Part shown: positions 33,740 to 42,691 of the stretch, piece after piece
Layout: the number at the start of each line of letters is the position of its first letter
How positions within the stretch are numbered: position 1 is the first letter of the stretch
Source of the DNA: Symbiodinium natans
Taxonomy: Eukaryota > Sar > Dinophyceae > Suessiales > Symbiodiniaceae
DNA: 64,000 bases
Direction of reading: 5' to 3'
Assembly: GCA_905221605.1 (NCBI GenBank)
Contig: CAJNDS010000221.1
Coordinates: 72,501-136,500 of the forward strand
Translations under genes and position numbers: made by a program
Notes under the pieces: generated by a model
Database searches by the model: none
Told to the model about the DNA's origin: nothing
Seen by the model: only the letters and a program-made list of their open reading frames with translations

Positions 33740-34002
33740 GACGGAACTCCGACCGTAGGTTGGATGAGTTTTTATTCCCGGGTTTTGAAATTTTGGTTTC
33801 CCCAAAATTCGCAAACATAAATTGCATGTCTCTCATGATCTCTTTCGGATTCTCTTTGTATGGTGGCCATTTTGGCGCAAGTCTTTAAATTTTCTTTCCC
33901 ACCCTCCACATCCCTGTCTAAAGTCGGTGCCTTTCCGGCTCCGTGCCTTTTGGACTCCCGAAGGGAATCAAATATGGAGGGAGGGGCCTACCCCCCAGCC
34001 TG

Positions 34003-34202
34003 GGGGCCTCGCCAACTTGTTCTGCACTTCGTCCGCCCATGTGAAAAGAAGAGAACCGAGTGCTGGTGAATTTTCCACTTTCTTATACTCTTGATTTTTT
34101 TGTTTTGTACAATTCTTTATTGCCTTGATTTGGAATCGGATGGGAATCTCTCGTTGTCTTTTATCAATATCACTTGTTTGCGGAGAAACCCGAAGGAATA
34201 AG
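34003..34202. repeat. 200 bp direct repeat, right copy
   Basis: Second copy of 33540-33739, separated by 263 bp. Candidate split direct repeat or solo terminal structure of the retroelement. Confidence 0.95.
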
Positions 34203-34203
34203 G

Positions 34204-34980
34204 TTTGAATGCGCTTTTGGGCTGTGTTATTGACCGGCATGCCAGCCTCGTGTCTCACACTCCTGGGCTTGCATCCTGCAAGTGCAGCTACAAAGCTGCC
34301 AGGCAATATTATTGCCGGCTCACCTTCGCTACGCGGGTCCACAAGTGTCTGCTTGTCTCTGCTCTGCACTGACCCGTTGCGAATCAAAGTCAAAAAGCTG
34401 TTTTACGCTGCAACCGAAATCGGAGACGAGTCCTATTTGGTCATACTTGGTAAACAAGAGCCGTCTGCACAGCTTTGCTTTTGTCTGTTGCAAATCGAAA
34501 TTTGTGATTGCTAACTTGGCATGTGGAGGTTTCCCAAAGGGGTTTTGCTATAGAAAAAGGAGAAAAAGGACACCGTAATGCTGGACAAATGTAGCAGAAG
34601 CGTGTCCTCTGTGGTCTCAAGCATGAGCACACCGCTGCTTTTGACTGTCGCAGGCAAGCGTTTTTCATGATGTGCGGTCACACGCTGCCTCTGCTCTTCG
34701 TTGCATTGTCGTTTTACATTGTTTTCCCTTTGTTCAAAATCTTAACGTTTTCAAGCCCTAACTTTCTGATTCCCTAAACCTTGAACCCTAAATTGTCTAC
34801 AATCTTGCTGTTCGAGGTCTTCGCTCGCATAATTCTACAATACTCCTGTGAGCCCCATAGTAGACTTGTAGCTAGGTCGGCGCCGACGGTCGTGCAAGAT
34901 ATGGCCTGCACAGGGAGAAAATGGAAGGCAAATTTTGCGTGGAGTAGATGAGGGTATGTAACCCATGGCATGCAAGATGT
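34204..34980. other. Unique sequence, no supported gene
   Basis: Short opposed frames only. CCCTAAA-like units begin at about 34772. Confidence 0.4.
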
Positions 34981-34984
34981 GCGA

Positions 34985-35100
34985 TGTGCAGGCCCACCAT
35001 TGGCAAGTGACCCTAAACCCGCAACTTAAAGCCTCAACCATAAACCCTAAACTCTAAACCCTAGACCTTAAACCCTAGACCCTAAACCCTAAGCCCTAAA
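34985..35100. repeat. Degenerate CCCTAAA array
   Basis: About twelve variable units. With the TTTAGGG array at 35228 it marks the start of the array-rich right half. Confidence 0.85.
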
Positions 35101-35227
35101 CACGCCTGTGTTGGGTTTCATCGCAAGTTCACGATAAGTCAGCCGATGTGGTTGGGGGTCTTTTGAAGCCGGCAAGGATGGGGATGCCTTTCCGTTGGTT
35201 TTTGCCGTTGCACCCATTTTCAAGCTT

Positions 35228-35312
35228 AAACCCTGGGGTTTGGGGTTTAGGGTTCAGGGTTTAGGGTTTAGGGCTAAGGTTTAGGGCTAGGGTTTTCGGG
35301 TTTTGGGTCTCG
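35228..35312. repeat. Degenerate TTTAGGG array
   Basis: About ten units including GGGTTTTCGGG variants. Confidence 0.85.
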
Positions 35313-35519
35313 GGTCTCACTTGCTAACCGCTGTGCAAGTTGCCCTGCGAGTTGAACTGCAATTTGGCTGTGGATTTGGGGGCATCAAGCAAAGCAGCGA
35401 AGACATCAACAACGCCTGTGCGGAGAATGTCAGGACTTATCCCGCGAATCCAGTGAACCACGTAGGTCTACGAAAATCTCATTGGATCACTTGTCGGGGC
35501 CATCAACTTTGATGAGAAT

Positions 35520-35655
35520 CCCGAAGCCCATAACCCTAAACCCTAAACTCTAAACCTAAGCCCCAAACCCTAAACCCCAAACCCTAAATCCTAAACCCCA
35601 AACCCTAAACCCCAAACCCTAAACCCTAAACCCTAACCCCTAAACCCTCAACCCG
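35520..35655. repeat. CCCTAAA array preceding the first exon
   Basis: About nineteen units with CCCCAAA variants, ending CCCGAAG, a potential splice acceptor, just before the first coding stretch. Confidence 0.9.
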
Positions 35656-35662
35656 AAGCGGC

Positions 35663-35754
35663 ATGAGCCCCGCTGGTGCCATTGCCAATGCGTGCCAACT
35701 GCTGCAAGACGCAGCCAAATCTGCAGACCAGGAGCCGCCAGAGGCACCTCAGAG
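35663..35754 (+). CDS. Exon 1: possible N-terminus
   Basis: ATG followed by SPAGAIANACQLLQDAAK and QEPPEAPQ, with donor AG/GTAATG at 35755. The last 28 bp including the donor are repeated at 35859-35888 beyond a TTTAGGG array. Confidence 0.55.
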
Positions 35755-38700
35755 GTAATGGGTTTAGGGTTTAGGGTTTAGGGTTTAGGGTTTAGGGTTT
35801 AGGGTTTAGCGTGCTTAGGGTTTTTGGGGATCTTGGGGGGTTTCAGGGTTTCGGGTGTGGAGCCGCCAGAAGCACCTCAGAGGTAATGGCGGGCTTAGGG
35901 TTTTTGGGGGTTTTGATGGGGTTTTAGGGTTTCGGGTGCTGAGGTTTTTTTTGGGATTTTTGGGGGTGTTCGGGTTTAGGGTGTTTAAGGTTTGTTGGGA
36001 TTTTTTTGGGGGGGGGTTTAGGATTTAGGGTGTTTAGGGTTTTGTGTGATTTTGGGGCGTTTTAGGGTTTAGGATGTTTAGGGTTTTGGGTTTTTGGGGT
36101 TTAGGGTTTAGGGTGTGCGGTATTAGGATCTAGGAATTGTGTGCGTGGAAAAGGTTGGGCTCTAATGTCCGGAGGATGCTTTCGCGACATGCTCATGATG
36201 TGAGATTTGCCCTACCCCCTAAACCCTAAACCTTAAACCCTAAACCCTAAACCCTAAACCCCGAAACCCTAAACCCTAAACCCCAAGACCCGAAAACCCT
36301 GAACCCAAGGAGCTCGACAAAGCCCTGGAGCTGCTGTTCGAGGAGTGCACGCTGGCCAACCCAGATGTGCAGACTGAAGCTGCGAGGCTCGGTGCCTTCG
36401 ACTCCCTGCGGCGCTTGCTCCAGGATAAGGGTGTGTGTGTGTGTGTGTGTGTGTAAATTTTTTCCTGTTAAAGGATGGCTTCGGGTTTCGGGTTCAGGGT
36501 TCTTAGGGTACTTTTTGTTGAAAGGGATCCGCTCAGTACTCGCAGGAGGAGTCCACGCTGCGTGACTACTTGTGGGCTGTGGCAAGCCGCGTCCTCATGG
36601 CAAACAACATATCATGGAGCCACTTGAGTGAACACCTCGATGCTTTTTTCGAGCTCGCGAAGCGACACTTCGATGAGGCAGAAGAGGACCCTTTAGGGTT
36701 TAGGGTTTAGGGCTTCAGGTTCTGGGTTTAGGGTTCTACCCTACACCCTGAACCCCGTTCCCTAATCCCATGCAGCTCCGGGATGCGCATTGTTGGGCAA
36801 AGCATGGAGTAATTGGAACATGTTGCAAGACGAGCAAGGAGCAGCACTCAGAGCATTCCCTCACTTATAGCCCCTAAACCTTATCCAGTGTCCTCCAGGA
36901 AGCTCCCAAGCCGTACTTTGTTGTGTCAGGAGGATTCCAGGTCCAGCGTAAAACCCTAAACCCTTAAGCCCCTTTTGGGGCCCCCTAGGCCCCAAAAGGA
37001 GGATTCCAAAGGGTCCATCGTGACGCCCTAAACCCTAAATCCAAAACCCAAAACCCGAAGCCCCCAAGACCCCTAAGCCCCAAAAGGAGGACACCCTAAA
37101 CCCTAAACCCTAAATCCAAAACCCAAAACCCAAAACCCAAAACCCAAAACCCAAAACCCAAAACCCAAAACCCTAAACCCTAAACCCTAAACCCTAAACA
37201 ACCCTAAACCCGAAACCCTAAACCCTAAACCCTAAAGACTAAACCCTGGACCCTAAACCCTAAACCCTAAGCCCAAAACCCAAAACCCGAAGCCCTCAAG
37301 ACCCCTGAGCCCCAAAAGGAGGATTCCAAAGGGTCCGTCGTGATGTTCCTGGAGACCGTCGCCTCCTTCAGCGCCTCCTCGCCGCACTTCTTCCAGCTCT
37401 TCTCGGAGAAGCCTGACATGGCTTTGGAGGCCGTCTCCCAGCTGCTCTCTCAGACCGACCCCCAACCCCCCCAACCCCCCCAAAGCCCCCCAAAACCCCC
37501 AAACCCCCAAAAGCCCCAAACCCCCAAACCCCCAAACCCCCAAAGCCCCAAAGCCCCGAAACCTGAAACCTGAAACCTCCTTTCTGAACCTTAAGCCACG
37601 GTGGGCCCCGAAGGCCTTGGACTCTCAAAGGGTTAGGGTTCAGCGTTTAGGGTTTAGGGTTTAGGGTTTAGGGTCTAGGGTTTAGAGTTTAGGGTTTAGG
37701 GTTTAGGGTTTAGGGTTCATTCCTAAACGCCAGGCGCAAACCCCAGTGACCTAAGCATCTGAGGTTTGGCTCTGCCAAGGCAGCCTGCTGTTTTTCTTGG
37801 GCCGCGCGGCCCGCCTGCAGCGGGACACCCAGCTGCGGCAGGCAGCAAAAGGGGGAGTTTAGCGTTTAGGGTTTAGGGTTTAGGGTTTGAGGGCGAGGGG
37901 GGGGTCTCTGGCTGTCAGGGGTCTTGGGGCTTTAGGATTCAGGGTTTTAGGGGTTTTGCTGTTCTGGGGTTTTGGGTTTTGGAATAGGGTTTCAGGGTTT
38001 TAGCGGTCAGGGTTTCAGGGGTCTTGCTGTTTTAGGATAAGGAGTTTTGAGAGTTGGGCACATTTGTGGTCCATTGGTGTTCAACTGGCTCTGGGTATTG
38101 CTGAGCTGTCTTTATGTCTTGTTTCAGACAGACAGCAGTCTACCCCATCGGGATTCTCTGCTTTTGTTGCTCTATCAGAGATGTGACATGGTTCTTTACT
38201 CTTGCTGGGGAGAGTCCTAGTTTAGGGTTTAGGGTTCCCAAACCCTAAACCCTAAACTAGGACTACACCCCCAAAACATTGCCTAGAACCAACAGACATT
38301 GGAAGTTTAAAGTTCAGGGTTTAGGACTGAGGGCCGAAATCCTGAACCCTAAACCCTAAACCCTAAACCCCAAACCCCAAACCCTAAACCCTAAACCCAA
38401 AACCCCCTCGAGGTGGTGTTGGAGATCATGAACGCGGCCAAGTCGCAGGTGGGGCCTTCACGCCGTTCCGATTTTGGGTTTTGGGTCAAAAGATTAAGGG
38501 TTTAGGGTCGAGGGTTTAGGGTTTGGGGTTTAGGGTTTAGGGCTAGGGTTTAGGCAAGTCGTAGTACATACCTCCTCACTTCAGGGATATGTCTTTTTGA
38601 GTAGGGCTCTCAGCCCAAATCCCCATGCTTTGACCCCTTTCCCTTGGGACCTCGTCGGAGCTTGTTTCGAGAAGCTTCGGGGTTTCTGAGGTCGTCTTCG

Positions 38701-39073
38701 CTCAAAAACTGACGCCTGCTTTTAGCCAAAGATTCTCACGGCCGTCTGAAGCACTTCGGGTTTAGGCGGTTCAGGGTTCTCAGGCAAGTTACATGAGGTT
38801 AGAAAAGGGGGTATAGGACGCTTATTTAGGCAGGGACCATGAAAACCCTAAACCCCCAACCCCTAAACCTCCACAACCCTAAACCCTATAACCCCAAACC
38901 AGGGTGCAAACCAGGTGATGAGCCTGCTGCAGTCCTCAGATGAGAGGCGCAAGGGCGAGTGGGAGCTGGCACTGCTGGAGCTCTACGGGGCGGAGCCGGG
39001 GCATCCAGATGTCGAGGCGCACCTTCTCTTGAGGGTTTAGGGGTTAGGGTTTAGGGTTTAGGGTTTAGGGCGG

Positions 39074-39109
<36 letters not shown>

Positions 39110-42100
39110 TTCAGGGTTTTAGGGGCGGGGGTTTGGGGTTTTAGGGTCTTGTTCGCAGTGGTGGGTTTCAGGGTTCTTGGGGGTTTAGGGTTTTAGGGTT
39201 GTTTGAGGTGGCTCTTTTCAGGGTCTTGGGGCGGCGGTCGGGATTTTCTCTGGATTGGTTGGGCTTTTCTCTTCCGGGGACTAGAAGAAGCTTATTTCCC
39301 ATTTCCCCCTGAACCCTAAAACCCTCAAACCCTAAACCCAAAACCCCTAAAACCCTAAAACCCTTAAACCCTAAAACCCTAAAACCCTGAGTCGCTGTCT
39401 CAACTGCCTCGAGAGGCGCCTTGTCTCCGGAGGCCTAAACCCTAAACCCTAAACCCCAAACCCCAAACCCCAAACCCTAAACCCTAAACCCTAAACCCTA
39501 AGCCCTAAACCCCTAAACCCTAAACCCTAAACCCTATACCCTAAACCCTAAACGCCTAAGTTTGAGTCGTTGCCTCGAGAGGCGCTGGTCTCCGGAGGCC
39601 TCTTGGAGGGCCAGATCAAGGATGTCTGCAGCTGCGCCCTGGGGGAGAGGAGCTTCGACGAGAGGAACCACATCTACAGCCACGACTACCTGGATGTTCT
39701 GGTGACTCTAGCTCCCTTCGGAGGTGTTGTATACTTCTATTTGTATAGCACACAAGGGGATATTCACAAAATAGTATTTTCATGAAGGTTCTAAGGGGAG
39801 TATAGGTGAATGTCAGCTCGGTCCCCACCATCGCAAAGCGCCTGATTGCGGCCGGCTACCTGGATGTCTGCACCAAGACGCTGGAAATCGAAAGGACGGA
39901 TGAAGGAAAGAAGCTAGGTCGGCCCTTTGCAGAATTTGTTTAGGGTTTAGGGTTTAGGGTTTGGGGTTTAGGGCTTGGGGAATGTATTCTTTGGGTGTAA
40001 TTTAAGCTGCCCTAAGCCCTAAAAAACCATCCTTAGCCCCAGTCTGGAGTATTTTCCAGAGGGATTTCAGGAACCCTGAACCCCAGACCCTAAACCTTAA
40101 ACCCTAAACCCCAAACCCGAAGCCCTAAGCCCTGAGCGCGAAGCCCTAAACTCTAAAACCCTAAAGAATGCCGAGGAAGGAGTCTGTCCTGGTTGGTCAG
40201 GGGGCCTGTCTGGAGGCCCTGAGCCACATGGCCTCCTTCTCCGATCTTCGGGACGAAGTGAGCAAGGCAGAGCCTGGCAGGGTCTAGGGTTTTTGGGTTC
40301 GGGTTTAGGGTTTAAGGTTTGGGGTTTAGGGCCTAGGGGTTAGGGTTGGGGGTTTTGGGTTTCGGGGTTTAGGGTTGAGCCTTTCATGGGGTTTGGGGCT
40401 TGAGGGGTTGAGGGGTCGAGGTGTTGAACTTAGGTAAGTGTAGGGGTTTGGGTTCTGGTATTCAGCAGCACAGCCAACGTGCCCAAACGCTGGAAGCCTA
40501 TCAGATAAAGACTCCAGCCCCAAACCCCGAAACCTTGCACCCTAACCCCTAATCCCTAATCCCCAAACCCTAAACCCCAAACCTTAAACCCCCAAACCCC
40601 TGAAGCAGGCGCTTTCTGGAAAGCCCGGTGGGCGGAGTGCCGCGAAGGAACGCTTCGAGAAGCTGCGTGGGAGCAAGGATGCCCGAATCCGTGCAGGAGC
40701 TTTAGGGGTTTTTGGTTTAGGGTAGTTTAAGGTTTGGAGGTTTTAGGATGTAGGGTTTAGGGTTGACCTAAAGGTCTGCCGCTTCAGCTCATATTTTGAG
40801 TCCGCCCTATGTGTCCAAGGGATCCAAGCTCCTCGAAGGCTCTAAGGTTCTTCCCCCAAAAAGGGTGTAGGCTTTAGGGTTTAGGGTTTAGGGTTTAGGG
40901 TTAAGGGCGGGTTTCACATGCTGTTCATAAGACCCCTTCATTCCCTGAGGGGTTCCCAGGCAACTTCGGACTCACGTTTCGGTTGCATACTTTCCAGTTA
41001 TCTTTGCTATACATGGAGGGTCAAGTTTTGAGAGTCCGAAGCCATAGCGCCAAAGTTCATATAGGATAACTTTGAACTGTTCCCTTGTCTATTGAACGCA
41101 AGTTACTCGCCAATGGGCTTGAAGCTTCTTCGCGGGAAGGGAACCAAGTGGTGCGCGGCAAGGGCTGAAGTCTAGGGCCCTAGAGCCACACCCTCGCCAG
41201 GAGCGCAGCGTCTACTCTTCGAGTTGAAATGGCTGAGTGAGGACACGGCGCCGGCAGAGGTGTTGGCGAGAGGCGCTAGACAGGGTTGCTTGAGGGATTT
41301 TGGATGTAGGGGTTGAGGAGTTGAGATTCTTGAGGCTGAACCCCGAAGACCCCAAAACCCTCATGTGCCTTGAGATTCAGGGATAGTCAGGGGTTTAGTG
41401 TTTGAAGGCGCGGAGGGCTTGCACAGGGTGCTCCCATCGTGGTTTCGGGGTTGGGGTCAACCCCAAACCCCCCCAACTCCAAACCCGAAACCCCAAACCC
41501 TAAACCGTAAACCCCCAAACCCCAAACCCCAAACCCCTAAACCCCAAACCCCAAACTCTCGTTGTTTGTCTAAAAACCCAGCCCCCTGAAAAATGTTTCG
41601 TTCAGAACGTTTCGTTCAAACTGTTTCGGTCTAAGCTGGCGCTCAAAACGTGATTGGGACCCAAGCCCTATACAATTTCTACAAACCCTAGACCTTGACC
41701 GTCCTCTAAACCCTAAACCCTAAACCCTAAACCCAAAACCCCTAAACCCTAAACCCTGAACCCTGAACCCTAAACCTGAAATTTTCCCCCCCTCCCCTCT
41801 GGTTGCGGGAGGCCCCCAGGCAGAGGCCGCGTACCACAAGGCCCTGGCAGAAGGGACGGCGCTCTTCAAGTCCATGACTCCTGCATGCGGTTTTTTTTGG
41901 GTTTAGGGTTCAGGGTTTGGGGTTTAGGGTAATTTGGGGTTCAGGGAGTGTAGGGGGGTTAGAGCGGGGTTTTATGGGGTTTACGGGGGTTTAGGTGTTG
42001 AGGGTTTAGGGTTTAGTGGCTTAGAGGGTTCGGGGGGTTCAGGGGTTTAGGGTTTTTTCGGGGGTTTAGGGCTTTTTTAGGGGTTTTGGGGGTTTATGCA

Positions 42101-42230
42101 AGATGTCTGCGAGAAGAACGCACGAAGGAGCAAAAACCCTAAAACCAAAACCCAAAACCCTAAACCCTAAACCTTTAGGTTTCTCATTGATTGCAGAAAC
42201 TAAGAATATCAACGCCTTCGCTGTCATCTA
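35663..42230 (+). CDS. Multi-exon gene region with HEAT/armadillo-like segments
   Basis: At least fourteen short plus-strand coding islands (36-154 nt) with amphipathic, Leu/Ala/Glu-rich helical sequence, separated by introns made largely of telomere-like repeats. Frames agree across most joints from 38413 to 40707 and from 41820 to 42230 with GT-AG borders. The repeated pattern of short helices ending in segments such as DARIRAGALG, together with MFLETVASFSASSPHFFQLF, resembles HEAT or armadillo repeats. No specific family is certain. No terminal stop is found: the last island has a GTAAGC donor, so the gene probably continues, possibly into the Roc-COR exons from 44956. That would make an ARM/HEAT-Roc-COR protein. 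The first ATG (35663) could be the true start or lie inside an internal exon. Confidence 0.6.
35758..36115. repeat. TTTAGGG array, first part of intron 1
   Basis: Seven perfect TTTAGGG units, then degenerate GGGTTTTTGGGG-type sequence, with a copy of the exon 1 tail embedded at 35859-35888. Confidence 0.9.
36214..36305. repeat. CCCTAAA array, end of intron 1
   Basis: About twelve CCCTAAA-type units ending CCCAAG at the next exon. Confidence 0.9.
36310..36430 (+). CDS. Exon 2: helical repeat segment
   Basis: Coding sense ELDKALELLFEECTLANPDV then RLGAFDSLRRLLQDK. HEAT-like two-helix pattern. Donor G/GTGTGT opens a (GT)n run (36431-36456). Confidence 0.6.
36537..36690 (+). CDS. Exon 3: helical repeat segment
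   Basis: After CTCAG the sense is YSQEESTLRDYLWAVASRV, then SWSHLSEHLDAFFELAKRHF and DEAEED. It runs into CCTTTAGGGTTTAGGG: the likely donor is a GTTTAG of the array. Confidence 0.65.
36691..37321. repeat. Intron with short TTTAGGG then long CCCTAAA/CCCAAAA arrays
   Basis: TTTAGGG at 36691-36735, weak CCCTAAA at 36738-36770, a possible unrecognised exon after ATGCAG (36777), then CCCTAAA at 36950-37300 including a homogeneous AAAACCC run (37110-37172). It holds two diverged copies (36988-37025 and 37056-37091) of the next exon's first bases. Confidence 0.8.
37322..37453 (+). CDS. Exon: helical repeat segment
   Basis: Forty-four codons: DSKGSVVMFLETVASFSA, then SSPHFFQLFSEKPDMALEAV and SQLLSQ. 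Karyopherin/HEAT-like feel. Acceptor AAAAGGAG. The first 36 bp region is duplicated 320 bp upstream. Confidence 0.65.
37454..37590. repeat. C-rich CCCCAAA run after the exon
   Basis: CCCCCAA and CCCCAAA units follow the exon directly. This is an exception to the usual TTTAGGG start of introns. Confidence 0.8.
37596..37631 (+). CDS. Possible 12-codon exon
   Basis: PRWAPKALDSQR between a TTAAG acceptor and a G/GTTAGG donor that opens a TTTAGGG array. Very short, so tentative. Confidence 0.3.
37632..37725. repeat. TTTAGGG array
   Basis: About twelve units. Confidence 0.9.
37764..37856 (+). CDS. Exon: helical segment
   Basis: After CATCTGAG the sense is VWLCQGSLLFFLGRAARLQR then DTQLRQAAKGG, with donor GTTTAG of the next array. 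Confidence 0.55.
37857..38412. repeat. Intron with TTTAGGG-type start, palindrome and CCCTAAA end
   Basis: Degenerate TTTAGGG at 37857-38040, unique sequence 38041-38210, a perfect telomere-type palindrome (38213-38264), then CCCTAAA at 38340-38405. Confidence 0.85.
38213..38264. repeat. Perfect palindrome of telomere repeats
   Basis: Two 24 nt arms (AGTCCTAG + TTTAGGGTTTAGGGTT and its exact complement) with a 4 nt spacer CCCA. Order is TTTAGGG then CCCTAAA, as in a head-to-head telomere fusion. Confidence 0.95.
38413..38448 (+). CDS. 12-codon exon
   Basis: VVLEIMNAAKSQ, acceptor CTCGAG, donor GTGGGG. Phase 0 at both ends and in frame with the next exon. Confidence 0.6.
38449..38902. repeat. 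Intron: TTTAGGG start, CCCTAAA end
   Basis: TTTAGGG-type repeats at 38464-38555 and CCCTAAA-type repeats at 38848-38902, with 290 bp of unique sequence between. GT-AG borders. Confidence 0.8.
38903..39034 (+). CDS. Exon: helical repeat segment
   Basis: Forty-four codons: GANQVMSLLQSSDERRKGEW, then ELALLELYGAEPGHPDVEA and HLLLR. Acceptor CCAG. The donor GTTTAG is the first bases of the TTTAGGG array. In frame on both sides. Confidence 0.7.
39035..39560. repeat. Intron made almost wholly of arrays
   Basis: TTTAGGG from 39035, a run of about thirty G (39078-39107), degenerate TTTAGGG to 39200, CCCTAAA from 39306, an exon-head duplicate (39388-39436), then CCCTAAA to 39558 ending CCTAAG, the acceptor. 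Confidence 0.9.
39561..39701 (+). CDS. Exon: helical repeat segment
   Basis: Forty-seven codons: FESLPREALVSGGLLEGQIK, then DVCSCALGERSFDERNHIYS and HDYLDVL. Donor GTGACT. Phase 0. Confidence 0.7.
39702..39805 (+). other. Conventional short intron without arrays
   Basis: 104 nt, GTGACT to TATAG, AT-rich, no telomere-like units. A useful contrast to the neighbouring introns. Confidence 0.65.
39806..39937 (+). CDS. Exon: helical repeat segment
   Basis: Forty-four codons: VNVSSVPTIAKRLIAAGYLD, then VCTKTLEIERTDEGKKLGR and PFAEF. The donor GTTTAG again belongs to a TTTAGGG array. Confidence 0.65.
39938..40179. repeat. Intron: TTTAGGG start, CCCTAAA end
   Basis: TTTAGGG at 39938-39980, CCCTAAA-type at 40013-40165. 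Confidence 0.85.
40180..40281 (+). CDS. Exon: helical repeat segment
   Basis: Thirty-four codons: ESVLVGQGACLEALSHMAS, then FSDLRDEVSKAEPGR. Acceptor GGAAG, donor GTCTAGGG at the array edge. Phase 0. Confidence 0.65.
40282..40608. repeat. Intron: TTTAGGG start, CCCTAAA end
   Basis: TTTAGGG-type at 40282-40400, unique 40401-40515, CCCTAAA-type at 40518-40600. Confidence 0.85.
40609..40707 (+). CDS. Exon: helical repeat segment
   Basis: Thirty-three codons: ALSGKPGGRSAAKERFEKLR, then GSKDARIRAGALG, a typical HEAT-repeat helix end. Acceptor GAAGCAG, donor GTTTTT. Phase 0. Confidence 0.65.
40708..41208. other. Intron, two short TTTAGGG runs then unique sequence
   Basis: TTTAGGG-like at 40708-40765 and 40865-40908, then 300 bp of unique sequence. 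No CCCTAAA end here. Confidence 0.6.
41209..41283 (+). CDS. Exon: helical segment
   Basis: Twenty-five codons: RLLFELKWLSEDTAPAEVLA then RGARQ. Acceptor GCGCAG. The joint to the next exon is not phase-resolved. Confidence 0.5.
41284..41819. repeat. Intron with degenerate arrays in both orientations
   Basis: TTTAGGG-like near 41284-41410, a head-to-head junction TTTCGGGGTTGGGGTCAACC at 41442-41461 followed by CCCCAAA units to 41560, unique sequence with three GTTTCGTTC-like units (41596-41630), CCCTAAA at 41700-41780, then a good pyrimidine tract and CCCCCAG. Confidence 0.8.
41820..41889 (+). CDS. Exon: helical segment
   Basis: AEAAYHKALAEGTALFKSMT then PAC. Donor G/GTTTTTTTT. Phase 1 at the end fits the next exon. 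Confidence 0.6.
41890..42196. repeat. Intron: TTTAGGG start, CCCTAAA end
   Basis: TTTAGGG-type 41895-42095, a 40 bp unique piece (sense QDVCEKNARRS, perhaps an exon remnant), CCCTAAA 42137-42175, acceptor GATTGCAG. Confidence 0.8.
42197..42230 (+). CDS. Short exon, last of the first cluster
   Basis: Joined at phase 1 the sense is ETKNINAFAVI(Y), followed by the strong donor GTAAGC. If not spliced there, the frame ends at the TAG of 42229-42231. Confidence 0.5.
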
Positions 42231-42570
42231 GTAAGCCTTGGACCAGGTTTCTGGCGAGTTTGAGGGTTTGCTGAGGGTGTTTTTAGCTTTGGGGTGCGGC
42301 TTAGGGCTTAGGGTTTGGATGTTTAGGGTTTCGGGTCTGAGGGAGGATTTCGGGTTAGGTTTTGGGGTTTAGGGTTTCGAGGAGGTTTGAAGGGTTTAGG
42401 GTTTCGGGTTTCGGGTGCTTACGGTGCGAGATTTTGGTTCGGAAGGGTCATGTGGATGCTCTTTTTGCTGACGCCTTTATGTTCTTAATTTCATGACCTC
42501 AATGGTTTGGAAAGGGGCTTGAAGGCTTTAGGGGTTGTAAGGTTACGTCACCCCCCCATCGTTTGGCAGC
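42231..42570. other. Intron or gap, degenerate TTTAGGG then unique
   Basis: TTTAGGG-type at 42295-42440. Nothing coding seen after it. Confidence 0.6.
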
Positions 42571-42691
42571 ACCTCCCTAAACCCTAAACCCTAAACCCTA
42601 AACCCTAAACCCTAAACCCTAAACCCTAAACCCTAAACCCTAAACCCTAAACCCTAAACCCTAAACCCTAAACCCTAAACCCTAAACCCTA
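42571..42691. repeat. Pure CCCTAAA array, about 17 units
   Basis: Uninterrupted perfect CCCTAAA, unlike the degenerate arrays around exons. It is the left border of a G+C-rich block. Confidence 0.98.
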
